Of a stretch of 64,000 nucleotides of DNA, positions 11,800 through 22,712 are shown piece after piece. Below the pieces are notes generated by a model, which worked only from the letters and a program-made list of their open reading frames with translations, made no database searches and was not told the DNA's origin. The stretch is taken from contig OY730170.1 in the NCBI GenBank assembly GCA_963422465.1, positions 1,860,001-1,924,000 of the forward strand. Reading direction: 5' to 3'. How positions within the stretch are numbered: the stretch's first letter is position 1; every line of letters starts with the position of its first letter. This stretch comes from Lichina pygmaea (taxonomy: Eukaryota; Ascomycota; Lichinomycetes; Lichinales; Lichinaceae). Position numbers and translations under genes: made by a program.

Positions 11800-12544
11800 A
11801 GCTATACCTCTCTCTTGAAGAAACCTTTAAAGGAATCCTCAACTATCTCTCCTAAGTGGAAATTCACTTGGTTAAGTCAAATAACTACTAACCAGGCTAG
11901 TTCAAAGAAAGAACTACAAAAGCTCTTTACTAAAGAGTGGGAAGACCAATGGGAAGAGAAGAAAAGAAGAAGCTATCCAGGCTGGCAGACTTTCTGTCAA
12001 AAGCCACACAAAAACAATCTGAAGCTCTACAAAGAGTTACAGAAAGCTGAGGCAAGTCTGCTACTGCAAATCAGGACTGGAAGAATTGGTCTGGCAAGTT
12101 TTCTTTTCAGAGCTGGAGCTTCTGACTTCCCTACCCCACTATGTGTGTGTGGCCAAGCAGAAGAAACTGCAAACATATCACCTCTTCATGCTCTCTTTAT
12201 TCAAGACAAAGACAACAAGTCTCTTTTAATCCCCAAGACTTCACCACTATTATTTCAAACCCAGAGCTACTACAGAAGTTCTTGTACTGGTTTATGTCTT
12301 TGAAAAGACTAAACCAGTTTAATCTAGCTTTCAAACTCCACTATTCCCAATCCAATACCTAGATTCTCTTCTCTTACCAGAAACTTCAAGATTCCTTTTG
12401 TTACATTCCCTAGTCACACCCTGCCTTCAGTTTTTATCCCTTCAAAGGTTTTCTGAAGGAGTTCACTATTAGCTAGAAGATCTGCATGACTGTAAAGCTA
12501 CTACCAGTGTAAGAATCAAATAAAATAAAAATAAATAAAAAAAA
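11800..12544 (+). repeat. LINE 3' end forming the 3' part of chimera A
   Basis: The segment encodes the C-terminal part of a LINE ORF2 in one frame (SYTSLLKKPLKESS, then LQIRTGRIGLASFLFRAG and the motif start CVCGQAEE near 12,138-12,165). It ends with WFMSLKRLNQFNLAF, a short UTR and an A-rich tail. It matches 1593-2301 with few differences but starts about 35 bp further upstream in the LINE. Confidence 0.85.
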
Positions 12545-12956
12545 ATGCACCTGTGGTTTTGGAGAAGAAACAGCCCAACACATCACTTTTTTCTGTAACA
12601 AATTTTCAAACCAAAGACAACAAGTCCAATTCCCTCTACAAGATTTCCCATCTATCTTATTCTCCTCCAAGCTACTTCCTAAACTTCTTTTCTGGTTTAT
12701 GTCTTTGAAAAGACTTGACCAGTTCAACCTAGCCCACCAACTCTCTTTCTAAGCTCTACCAAGTCAACTGTTTGTTTTAACAAATAGCTACATGTACAAA
12801 TTTCCTTAGCTACTGTATATTCCACAAGATTTTCCCTAGTCTCTCCCAAGCTCCAGTTTTTATTCCTCCAAAGGTTTTCTGGAGAAACAAATATGTACCT
12901 AGAAGTTCTGCATGGCTCTACAGCTAAATCAGTGTAAGAATAAAATAAAAATAAAA

Positions 12957-14264
12957 TTGTCTCAGACAGAGGAGGTCAGTTTGTCAGCTTATTCTGGAAA
13001 GTACTCTGTGCCTATTTTGACGTCATGCTACAACTATCCTCAGAACACCACCCAGAGACAGATAGTCAGACAGAACAAGAGAATCAGGAGCTTGAACACT
13101 ACCTGAGATTCTATGTCAACTATCTCCAAGATGACTGGGTCCAATGGCTTCCTCTGGCAGAGTTCACGCAGAACAACTCCCAGTCTGATCCCTCTGGCAT
13201 GTCACTGTTCTTTGCCAACAAAGGGTTCCATCCACAGCTCAGCATCACACCCACAAGTGAAGCCTGCAACCAAGATGCTATGGAAATCTCTGGAGAAATA
13301 ACGCAGATTCTGGAACAGTTGCAAGCTGAACTCCGACTATCCCAGAAAGCTCAAGCTCACACCACCAATTTGCATCAAGTCCTGTCACTGTCCTATCAAA
13401 CTGGAGATCTTGTTTGGCTGAATAGCAAGAACATCAGGACATGCCACCCATGCAAAAAGCTTGACAACAAGTGGATTGGACTATTCAAGGTGTTGAAGAT
13501 AATCGGAAGCTGTGCCTGCCATCTGGAGCTTCCACACACTCTCAAGATCCACCCTGTCTTTCATGTTTCCCTTCTACGTCTGACACCTGCTAATCCTATC
13601 CCTGGCCAATCAAATGAACACCCTGGCCCTGTCATTGGTCAAGACACAGATGAAGAGTTCCAGGTTGAAGAAATCCTTGACTCCAAGCCAGCAATGTCTT
13701 GACAGAAGTTCAAGTACCTGGTCAAATAGTCTGGATGGCCAATTGAAGATGCCACTGAAGAGCCTATTGAGCATCTTGACAACACCAAAGACACTATCTA
13801 CAACTTCCATAAGAAATACCCAAGGAAACCACAGCCATGGAACTACGCCCACAAGCGGCCTGAGGCTCACAGGAGTTCGCCATGTGAAGAAGGGGGGTAA
13901 TGTCACAGTTCTGGCCCAGTTGCATATCTGGCACAAGTCACACACCTTGCCGGGAAGTCCTATCTGCACTGTTACCTGCTTGCTCCGCTGTTGTCACGGT
14001 TCTGGCCCAGTTGCATATCTGGCACAAGTCACGCACCTTGCTGGGAAGTCTTATCTGCACTGTTGCCTGCTTGCTCTGCCGTTGCCTGATCCCCTGCCTA
14101 TGAGAACTTCTCCTGCTTCCCCAGCTTCTTCTCTTCTTCTTTTCTCTTTTCCTTCCTTGCCTTTCGTCTTGTACATCAATCCAAGTCTCAAGTCTCAAGC
14201 CAAGTCAGGTCAAGGTTACCAAATCAGTTAGGCTCGAGTTCTGCTCTGCCATTGCCTCGTCACA
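12957..14264 (+). mobile_element. Ty3/gypsy family III, 3' remnant (integrase end, chromodomain, 3' LTR)
   Basis: A plus-strand fossil missing its 5' part. It opens in the integrase core (SDRGGQF, then SSEHHPETD at about 13,031-13,058). It continues through the integrase C-terminal region (HPVFHVSLLR near 13,552) into a chromodomain-like stretch at about 13,650-13,800. A purine-rich tract (AAGAAGGGGGGTAA) lies just before the 3' LTR at 13,901-14,264. The 5' edge coincides with the tail of LINE-1, which therefore probably inserted into this element's integrase. The copy is broken. Its LTR is unlike those of families I and II. Confidence 0.8.
13901..14264 (+). repeat. 3' LTR of Ty3/gypsy family III, with a 91-bp tandem duplication
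   Basis: It begins TGTCACAGTTCTGG after a polypurine tract and ends CTCGTCACA. The first 91 bp (13,901-13,991) are repeated from 13,992 with a few transitions, so the true LTR start could be either copy. Confidence 0.65.
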
Positions 14265-16487
14265 CCAAGTACCTTCAGAAACCCATTAGGTAGAGTGTCT
14301 TTTCCAGAGGCTGTGTAAGGTTTCTTTCTATTCAGAATTTCTTGAACTTCTTCTTTGGAGATTTCCTGGGATAGCTGGTGTTGTTGGTAGTTGGCTGACT
14401 GTTCTTGAGGTTCTGGTTCTGGTTGCAGAGAAAAAGGGAAGAACTGGGTCTTGAAGACTTCTGCTTTCTCAGCAAAAGTTGTAGCAATTCCTCCATCATG
14501 CTTTGTGAGCTCTGGAACAATAGGAAGTTCTGGTAGCTTGCCAGCTTTTTCTTTTCCCCATCTGGCAATCTTCCAATACTTCTGGGTCTCTGCTATATTC
14601 TGGAGCTGTGTTCTGAAAGTTTTCCTTTTGGCATTCTTGATCAGAGACTTCTTTTCTTTTATCACCTTTTCAAGTTTCTGCACAGGCTCTTGGTTCTGAA
14701 GAACTTTTCTTCTTAGCTTTCTCTCCTTTTTGATCTTGTCTTTGATCTTCTAGTTCCACCAGGGAACAGTGTACTTTGAGTCTCTCAGAGGTTTTGTTGT
14801 CTTGTCTGCCAAGTCTTGCAGAGCTTTATCCAGATTCTCCAGGTAGTTGTCCACTTCCTCTCTGCTAAGTAAAGATGGTACTGCAGGTAGAGTTTTAGCT
14901 TCCTCTCTAGCTTGGCTTGGGTTCAGTGTTCTCCAATTTCTCTGGCAGACTCTAGACTTCTTTGGTGTCTCCAGACTCAGTATTGCCTGTACTGGTCTGT
15001 GGTCTGAACCTGTGTGGAAGTCCAGGTTAATCTGGGAAGAAATAAAAGAATTAAGAAGTGAAATAGAAATAAAAGATAGGTCAATAGCAGAGAAGGAAGA
15101 CTCTGCCAGTTTTCTTACTCTTGTGGGTGTGAAGAGTGCTATTGCCAGCTCTAGTCCTTGATCATCTGTGAGTTCTTTGAACTTGGTAGCTAGTTCAGAG
15201 TAGAGTTGAGATGATTTTGACCAGGATAGGTGGTGGAGGTTTGAGTCAGTCAGAAGAATGTGTTCTCCCTGTTTCTCCAGAGCTTGAGCTAGTACATCCA
15301 GTAGAGCTTCTGCTGATGTCTTGTAGTCTTCCTGGCTTGTGGGAGTGAAGTACAAGTTATGTACCCAGAACACTTTATTCTGCACTCTTATCTCCAGAGA
15401 GACTAGATCTTTATTCCAGAACACTGGAGTAATAGCTGACTTCTGTATTCTTCTGTTAATCAGGACTAGAGTTCTCCCTAGCACTTGGTCTTGAAGAGAG
15501 TAGAAAGCTGAGAAGACTGTTGAAGTACTTGATTCTTGGTATAGGTTTTTCCAAGGTTCTTGGAGTGCAATCAGATCCACTTCTTGGAGTCTTGGATTAG
15601 CCAGTAGAAGATCTTGGCATGTCTGGCTTTTCTGCACATTGTACTGAAGAAGGTTAAAAGTTGGTGTACTTATCAGTCTTCTTGACTGGAGTCCACAAAG
15701 ATCTCAAAAGAGTTTTTTCTCTGTTGGTTGATAGCTACCTCCAGATTTGTGTTGGAGAGTGTGAGGATAGCTTGGGAGGCCAGTCTTGCACTAGATCTTG
15801 TTTTGATTAGCTCTCCCTGCTTTCTCTTCTTTCCAATCTCTCTGTCTGGTAGGTTTGGACTACTCCCAGTCTTGTTAGACTGATTTGGAGAGAAGGTGAA
15901 GGTGGAGCTGTTGTCTTGACTTGTGGTGTACTTTCCTGGTCTGGTAAGCCAGACTTCTCTAGCTTTCTGGGTAGCTTCTTGTTTCTTTGGACAGATCTTT
16001 GCCCAGGCAGAGTGGTTGCCTTTGCAGTTAGCACACTTGGGAGTGAGCTTTTCTGGTGGGATATGGCAGTCTCTTCTGGCATGATTGCCTCCACATGCCA
16101 GACACTGGGCCTGGGCTTGGCAAGTGTGTGCTTGGTGGCCAAATCTGGCACACTTATAGCACTGGATCATAGAGGTGTCCAGGAGAGCAGGCTCCACTTC
16201 ATGGATTGTGTAGTCTAGTACTACACCTTTCTTGATAAGTAGGTTAGCCTGCTCTGGAGTTGCCAGATCTAGGTGGAGAGATGTCACAGCTTTTTTCAGA
16301 AGCTTTGACTTTCTGGACCAGTAAGCTCTGAGGATTTTGATCTAGGTTTCTATACCTGGGTTTTGGCTGTAGATGTTCCTGGTTGTTTCTTCCAGATTTT
16401 CTGGATTAAAGTCCTTTGTCTGGACTCCATGCACCATCACTGGGAAGATTCTTGGAGAGACTTTGGCTTGGGTAGAGAACACTGCAG
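14265..16487 (-). mobile_element. LINE-2, 3'-proximal part (end of ORF1, endonuclease, start of RT)
   Basis: This minus-strand LINE is related to LINE-1. ORF1 continues at 15,673-16,440 with knuckles CYKCARFGHQAHTC, CLACGGNHARRDC and CANCKGNHSAWAKIC. ORF2 begins near 15,665. Its endonuclease region at 14,750-15,637 includes LQEPWKN and TGSDHRPVQ and is open for 295 codons. The element stops inside the early RT region at 14,265, against the LTR of Ty3 family III, so the 3' half is missing. It is split from its 5' part (22,713 to about 23,750) by Ty3 family II. Several in-frame stops are present. Confidence 0.85.
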
Positions 16488-16957
16488 TGTTAAAGGCCGG
16501 GCTGGGTTCACACAGAAGGTGGTACAGTCTTTCTGCTTCGTAGGGCAGATTCTGGACAGGGGCTTGGTAGAGGAATAGACAGGTGGGGTAACTGTCCTGT
16601 GCTATTGTCTCAGTACGATGTGTGCATCAGTGTGTATTTGTGTTCAGCCTGGAGAGCTAATCTCTCCGGACTCTTTGGGGAGTCTTTATACAGATGCCCT
16701 GAGGGGGGGGGTCTCCTCAAGGGGTATCATCCTTTTGCGTGGACAAGCTCCTCGCTTAGCTCCTGCTTGTCCACCGGACAAGCTCCTCGCTTAGCTCCTG
16801 CTTGTCCACCAGACAAGCTCCTCGCTTAGCTCCTGCTCGTCCACCAGACAAGCTCCTCGCTTAGCTCCTGCTTGTCCACCAGATCAGTCAGATATTATTC
16901 CGCATGACTAACACTTCTCCCTCACTTACCTGGGCTGTTCCGGCCTAGGCCTTAACA
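16488..16957 (-). repeat. 3' LTR of Ty3/gypsy family II
   Basis: It runs TGTTAAAGGCC...GGCCTTAACA over 470 bp. It holds four units of a 35-bp repeat at about 16,740-16,880, against two in the 5' LTR. This accounts exactly for the 70-bp length difference between the LTRs. Confidence 0.9.
16740..16880. repeat. 35-bp hairpin minisatellite in LTR II
   Basis: Each unit starts GGACAAGC and ends GCTTGTCC plus a short spacer, so each is an 8-bp inverted repeat around a loop. Four units occur here, two in the LTR at 22,313-22,712, and two in the solo LTR at 5348-5715. In the solo LTR the arms read GGACGAGC and GCTCGTCC, changed on both sides. Confidence 0.85.
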
Positions 16958-17040
16958 CTATCCTCTCTCTCCAAGAGTTCTGTCCCCAGATCCTTTTTGT
17001 TCCTGCTCCTCTTTTGTCATGAACCAAGATCAGACAACTT

Positions 17041-17414
17041 GAACTTGTCATCGCAGTTCTCTTTCTTGTCGCATTGGCAAAATAGGCAAGGAATCAAAAA
17101 TCACATGTGGTGCTTGTTGTCACGACCACGCCAAGTGTGTCATGAGCTCTGCATCATCTTTTTGTCGCCGGTGTGTTGAGAAAGGTTGTCGCTGTGACCT
17201 CCATCTCTCAGAATCAGAATGGAAGAAGATGGAACTTGAGTGCGAGCAGCTTGAGACTCAGCTGCGAGAGACTGATGACCAATTGTCGAAGTTGCTTCCC
17301 CGGCAGATCCACCTCCGCCGGCAGCTGGGTCATCTCTCTCAGAAAGAGGCTGATGCCATCTGTCGTGAGCTGTCAGCTATCAAGGATCAAGAATCCCTTG
17401 ATGCTCAGAAGTAG
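17041..17414 (+). CDS. Antisense open frame inside Ty3 family II, Zn2Cys6-like cluster plus coiled coil
   Basis: The frame lies between the end of pol and the 3' LTR, on the strand opposite to the element. It is open from about 17,041 to the stop at 17,414, with its only ATG at 17,142. The codons from 17,106 spell C-x2-C-x6-C-x8-C-x2-C-x6-C, the spacing of the fungal Zn(II)2Cys6 binuclear cluster. A Glu/Leu-rich coiled-coil stretch follows (ELECEQLETQLRETDDQ). The first half of the cluster is upstream of the ATG, so a spliced or earlier start would be needed to include it. Small Cys-rich, coiled-coil predicted proteins of this look are common in filamentous fungi. Whether it is expressed is unknown. 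Confidence 0.45.
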
Positions 17415-20400
17415 GAGGCTCTCTGCGTTATTCGCGAACAGGAGGCCAATCAGGCTACTGCTCCTCTGTCCTTTGAGGATGTCTTCTCCTCAGAGACTTT
17501 GGCTCCTCTCAAGCTGTTGTCACTGTCAGACCTGGTCACTGCGGGTTTGCTTGGTGGTAATCCACCAGCTTCTGGTTCATCACAGGGCTGAAGTTCTTGG
17601 TTGGTTTCCACAAATTCTCTTCTTTGTTGAATCCTAACCACTTCACCAGGTACTTGATTTTCTGTCTGTTCCTTCAGCCATCCAGGATCCTTTCAATGTT
17701 GTACTCTTCTTCATTGTTCTCGAAGTTCCATTCTGTTTCAATCTCTGCGTCACTGGGTGCTGGTTCAAGCAGCAAGACGTGGAATACTCAGTGTATCCTT
17801 GCTTTTTGTGGTAGTCTCAGTCAGTAGTTGACCTTCCCAGTGCGCTTCTTGATTTTGAATAGTCTGATTCGTACGTGGTCCAGCTTTTTGCTCAGTTGCT
17901 TTGAGCGCAGGTTTTTCGTTGATAGGTAGACCTTATCCCCTCTTTCCAGGGTTGGTCCCTTCAACCTTTTGTCATGTAATCAGTGGGCAGTAGTGTTCTG
18001 GGCATGGTTGATTGTTGTTTTCATCATCTTGTGCATAGCAGCAAGTTTATCAATGTTGACAATATTGCCTCCTGCTGTTGCCTGCCATCAGGGGTTTCTT
18101 CCGTAGTTCACAAAGAACAGTGTTGTCCCTGTCATGCTGTGTTGCTGGTTGTTGTACGCAAACTGTGCTATTGGTAGCAGCTCCACCCAGTTGTCCTGCT
18201 GGTGGTTGACATAGTGTTGTAGATACTGCTCTATCGTCTGGTTTGTCTGCTCAGTTTGTCTGTCGGTCTGTGGGTGGTAGGCTGTTGACATCCTTGTATC
18301 AATGCCAAGTTGCCTTGTCCACGTGTTCCAGAATTTTGAGGTGAAGAGTTTGTCTTGATCTGAGATGATCATCTTTGGTAGCCCTCGGTGGCTTACTAAC
18401 TCTTTGAGTAGGATATTCGCAAGTTTGTTCGCAGTTCCTGACTCTTTCTATGGGACCAGGTGGGTGTATTTGGTGAGCTTGTCAACAATCACCAAAATGC
18501 TATCGTACATCACCTTTGTTGCTGGGTCTGTTGACTTTGGCAACTTGACTACAAAATCCATCATGATAGTTTCCCATAGTGCCTTGGGTAGGTCTATCTG
18601 CTGTGCCTGCCCGTAGGGCTTATGTCTTGATGGTTTGTTCTTCACACACTGTTCGCAGTTGCAAATAAACTCTGTCACCTTGCACTTCATTCTGTCAAAG
18701 TGGTAGTTCCTTTAGATTTTCTCCAAGGTTTTATCTTGCCCGGGGTGTCTGTGCAAAGGCCTGTCATGGTGCCTCCAGATCACCTCCTCTTGTGCTCTTT
18801 CTGGCACAATTTCCTTTTTGTTTGCCACCTTGTGGCCAAGAGTAAGGAGTGGACTCTTTGTTTCAGTTGTTGCCAGTTGGGGTTAGGCATAGACCAAAGT
18901 TTGTCCTTTTGTTGTTAGGATTGGGTGTTCCTCTGTTGTTTTCTCATCCATCAGGTCTGGTCACCTGCTGAGTGTGTCCGCTTGGGCATTCTCAGTACCC
19001 TTTCAGTAGAGGATTTGAAAGTTGTATAATGCCAACAACTCTGCCCATTGAACTTGTCGTCAGTTTAGCGTCTTCGTCATTGTGAAGTAAGCTAAGTTCT
19101 TGTGGTCTGAGTACACATCCACTGTGTATTTTGCCCTCTCCAAGTAAGGCCTCCATTCTTGGAATACGTCAACAATTGCTAACAACTCTTTGTCGTGAAC
19201 ATCATACCTCAGTTCTGGGCCAGAGAACTTTCTTGATTGATACGCGACAGGGTGTAAGCGGTTGTCGGTGTCTGGTTGACACAAGCAGGATCCCAATGCT
19301 TAGTCTGAGGTATCAGTTTCCAGAGTGATCCTCTTCTCAGGATTAAACAATGCTAAAATGGGTGTGGAGATGAATTTATCCTTCAACTCCTGGAAGGCCA
19401 CTTGTTGGCTCTCCCCCCACCTGAAAGATTCATTCTTTCTGGTTAACTCTGTCAAGACTGCTGCTGTTCTCAAGTAGTTCTTGATGAATTGTTAGTAGAA
19501 GTTTGCAAATCCTAGAAAGGATTGTACTTCTTTGAGACTTTTGGGTGTTGGCCAGTCTTGTACTGCTGCCGTCTTCGTGTCATCTATTCGGATTCCTTCT
19601 GTTGTTAGGATCAACCCTAAATATTCCACTTCTTTCGTGTGGAAAACACTCTTATCAAGGTGTAACCTCATGCCTGCTCTCTGGAGCGCATGTAGGATCT
19701 TCTTAACATGCTGTTTATACTCCTCCAAGGTTCCATTGGTGTATACCAAGATGTTGTCGATGTAGACGGTGACAAATATGTCTAAGTATTGTCGGAGGAT
19801 AGTGTTAATAAGTGATTGGAATGTCGCTGGTGCATTCGTAAGGCCAAATAGCATCACAGTATACTTGTAGTGCCTGTACCTTGTACGAAAGGCTGTCTTC
19901 CATTCTTCGCTGTCTTTCATCTTAACCAGGTTGAAAGCGCCTTGAATATTGAACTTGGTAAACTATTTGGCTTCTTGGATCTGGTCTTGGATTTCTGATA
20001 TCAATAGCAGTGGGTAGTGGTTTTTCACTGTAATCACATTTAGCCACTGATAATCAACACACAGTTGAAGTTTACTGTCTTTCTTTAGCACAAACAATAT
20101 TGGGTATCCAGCTGGTGATGTTGAAGGTCTTATGAACTCTTTCACTAGGTTCTTGTCCAGGTAGTCTCTCAGGGCCTCAAGCTCTTTTGCTGACAGAGCG
20201 TAGATAGGGCTGTGTGTGGGTTTTTTTCTGTCTTCCAGTGGAATCTTGTGGTCCCACTCCTGATGTCCCGGTAGTGTCGCGATTGCTGTTTCTTCGAACA
20301 TCTCCTGGTATTCTTTATACTCACTTGGCAACTGCGGTGCCTGAGTCTTGCCCACGGTGTCTTGCGTGGTGCAAAGTTGTTGTGTTCAGGGCTTCATCCA

Positions 20401-22312
20401 GGCTACACAGGCCTACCCTTGCTGGTGGTATTTCTTCCACTGTGTTAGTGAGATTTCCTTAATCATCACTCCTGGTTCTGACTTGACCAGTGTCTCATCC
20501 GGAAAGACTAGTTGCCTTCTTTTCCAGTCAATCCTTGGGTTTTGCTTCTCCAACCACAGAAGTCCCAATATAACTTTGTGTGGTATCCGGACCAAGTTGA
20601 ATTCCTCTGTTCTGATTGTCATGCCATGGACACTCAGTCTCAGGCTCTTGGTCTTCTTCATCACTTGTCCTTCGTCTTTGGAGAGTGGTGTTCTGTCCAC
20701 TACTGTCAACTGGTAAGGGTCTTTCTTGCCCTGGACTGGAACCTTGTTTCTTCTGGCAAAGCTTTCTGACATGAAGTTGCCAGTCGCACCAGAGTTGATC
20801 ATGGCCTTAGCCAACCGCCCATTGACTCTGATCTTGATGCGAAAGTGCAGACTGCAGACTGTTGCGTCAAGGCTTGGCTTGACTCCTTCCTCCCGGGGTG
20901 TTGTCTTGCCTGCTCTTCCAACCCCAGTTTTGAAGAGTGCTGCTAGTTTTTTGAGCCACCTAGGCCCTGGGCCTGACACTCTACCACGTGTTGTTTGCAT
21001 TGTGTAGTGGTGTCTTTGACCTGTGTGACGCTAAGAGTATCATCAACCCATCATGACACTTGCGTCTTCTCTATTTCTGATAGGGTTGTGTCCTGTCGTT
21101 GAAGGACAGGTTTGTCGGGGACTGGTGGTGGCTGGGCTTCTTCGTCATCAACCTGTTCCTCCATGTAGCCTGTTGTGTCAAACTCGGAGATCAGGTCGTT
21201 CTCCCAGTAGATTCTGTCAACCTTCCTTCGGACTTTGTCAAGGTGGTCCAAGGTTTCTTGGAGCATGGTCTCAAGTTTTTCGGCGTGCTGTCAGAGGTTA
21301 TCCTCTTCTCTGAGGAGTGCTACCTCAGGGTGATTGTGGGGCAGTGTGCCTTGGGGAGCCCTCTGGGGTTCCTCCATCTCTCTGCCTTTCCAGGCACTTG
21401 TGGTGTTCAACTGCTTCCCTTTGCCTTTCTTGTTCTTCTTCTTGCTCCTGCAGTTCACCGCAAGGTGGCCCACTCTCTGACAGTTGTAACACTTCTGTGT
21501 CTTCTTCTTTCATGGTTCTGCCACATCAATCTCCATGGGTACCAAGCTGTAGTTATCTTTGGCTGGTGTTGGGTTTTTCTTCACCTATAGTTTTGTCTGC
21601 TTGCCTCGCTTCTCAAGCTCTCTCTCAAACTGTCAGTCGTCGATGTGAGCCGCAGTCTTGATCATTTTGTAGAGCTTGGTTGGTCAGTCTCCTCGCACGA
21701 TGTCATCCTTGACTTGTTCCTTGAGGCCTTGGTAGAACAGCGCCGTTAGTGCACTGTCTCCCCACTGAGTTCTCACTGCTAGTTGTTGGAACTTTGCTGC
21801 GAACTCTGATGCTGATCCTGTTTGCTGCAGTGCTTGGAGCTTTTGTTCCGCATCTCTTTCCTTGTCGAGGATCCCAAACATCTTTCTCATAGCTGTCTTA
21901 AAGGTCTTCAAGCTTCCTATAACCTGTCGGGTATTGTCTTCTTGCTTCTTGGGGTCTGCCTGATTGTCTAGGTAATCCCTTAAGTAGATGTTGAACCAAG
22001 CGAAGGCTGGTCCTTCCAGGTAGAAGACTGCGAATAGCACCTTCTCCTGGTCTGTCGGGAACTGGGCTGTGTTGAACCTATAGTAAAGCTCCAGTTGTGA
22101 GAAGAACAACTCCAGTCCTCCCCTGGATCCATCGTACCTCTTCGGGGCACCTACCTTCAAGGGTTTCAGGGGTAGGTTAACAATAGGTGCCGCCTGGACA
22201 GCCTGGGCCTGAGCCGCCTGAGCAGCTTGGGCTTGAGCTGTCTGAGAAGGGGTAGAGCTTTGTGGATCCACCATCGTATCAAGTCAGTGTCCTGTATGTT
22301 AGAGGCTGAAAC

Positions 22313-22712
22313 TGTTAAAGGCCGGGCTGGGTTCACACAGAAGGCGGTACAGTCTTTCTGCTTTGTAGGGTGGATTCTGGACAGGGGCTTGGTAGAGGAA
22401 TAGACAGGTGGGGTAACTCTCCTGTGCTATTGTCTCAGTACGATGTGTGCATCGATGTGCATTTGTGTTCAGCCTGGAGAGCTAATCCCTCCGGGCCCTT
22501 TGGGGGGTCTTTATACAGATGCCCCGAGGGGGGGGGTCTCCTCGAGGGGTATCATTCTTTTGTGTGGACAAGCTCCTCACTTAGGGACTGCTTGTCCACC
22601 GGACAAGCTCCTCGCTTAGCTCCTGCTCGTCCACCGGATCGGTCGGATGTTGTTCCGCATGACTAACACTCCTGCCTCGCTTACCTGGGCTGTTCCGGCC
22701 TAGGCCTTAACA
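22313..22712 (-). repeat. 5' LTR of Ty3/gypsy family II
   Basis: A 400-bp LTR with the same termini as the 3' LTR and two 35-bp units at about 22,565-22,635. It is followed on the right by TGCAG, the target duplication. Confidence 0.9.

Larger units (their letters stand above)
10679..12544 (+). mobile_element. Chimeric retro-insert A (non-coding module plus LINE 3' end) inside LINE-1
   Basis: The 1,866-bp insert is bounded by ATGCACCTGTGGT at 10,666-10,678 and again at 12,545-12,557, a 12-13 bp target duplication (the first A may belong to the tail). Its first 1,121 bp (10,679-11,799) match a module found again, inverted, at 59,181-60,320. Its last 745 bp (11,800-12,544) are the 3' end of the LINE subfamily seen at 1593-2301, with an AATAAA-type tail. 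One target duplication around two unrelated parts means one insertion event of a fused molecule. This layout recalls the MINE (WEIRD plus MGL) chimeras of Magnaporthe. Confidence 0.9.
7598..12752 (+). pseudogene. LINE-1 ORF2 (endonuclease plus reverse transcriptase), interrupted
   Basis: ORF2 starts at the ATG overlapping the ORF1 stop (TAATG). The first part is an apurinic-type endonuclease with NLLQYNVQ and a C-terminal TGSDHRPV motif near 8260-8285. The reverse transcriptase lies at about 8,900-9,970. The same frame is kept across several in-frame TAG stops (8111, 8711, 8891 and 9965), two of which LINE-2 reads as sense (CAG and TGG at the equivalent codons). The catalytic F/YADD motif reads FANN at 9628-9639 (GAT GAC to AAT AAC). 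A 36-bp tandem duplication lies at 10,545-10,613. After the insert, the Cys/His motif CTCGFGEETAQHITFFC resumes at 12,546. Confidence 0.8.
5856..12956 (+). mobile_element. LINE-1: nearly full-length Tad-like non-LTR retrotransposon, interrupted by a chimeric insert
   Basis: The element has a 5' UTR of about 340 bp, ORF1 (6195-7598), ORF2 (from 7598; endonuclease, reverse transcriptase, C-terminal Cys/His motif; stop at 12,750-12,752), a 3' UTR, and a tail of AATAAAATAAAAATAAAAT ending near 12,956. A 1.87-kb insert at 10,679-12,544 splits ORF2. The left edge touches the Ty3 family I LTR and the right edge lies in the integrase of Ty3 family III. A related copy (LINE-2) lies on the minus strand at 14,265-23,750. 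In-frame TAG codons and the altered RT active site show the copy is dead. Confidence 0.85.
16488..22712 (-). mobile_element. Ty3/gypsy family II, full-length fossil (TSD TGCAG)
   Basis: LTRs lie at 22,313-22,712 (5') and 16,488-16,957 (3'). TGCAG at 16,483-16,487 is repeated at 22,713-22,717. Parts on the minus strand are: gag about 21,684-22,274, a zinc knuckle about 21,290-21,500, protease 20,413-21,000, RT about 19,490-20,355, and RNase H about 19,060-19,296. The integrase is at about 18,088-18,690 and an integrase tail with chromodomain at about 17,600-17,900. A purine tract precedes the 3' LTR. The layout is whole but the coding part has on the order of ten breaks. By eye the two LTRs differ by about 5%, mostly transitions, so it is not recent or has been mutated in a RIP-like way. 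It sits inside LINE-2 ORF1. Confidence 0.9.

Noticed and set aside
13901-14264. LTR III as a diverged LTR I
   Set aside because: Its internal sequence and ends share nothing with LTR I beyond TG...CA termini.
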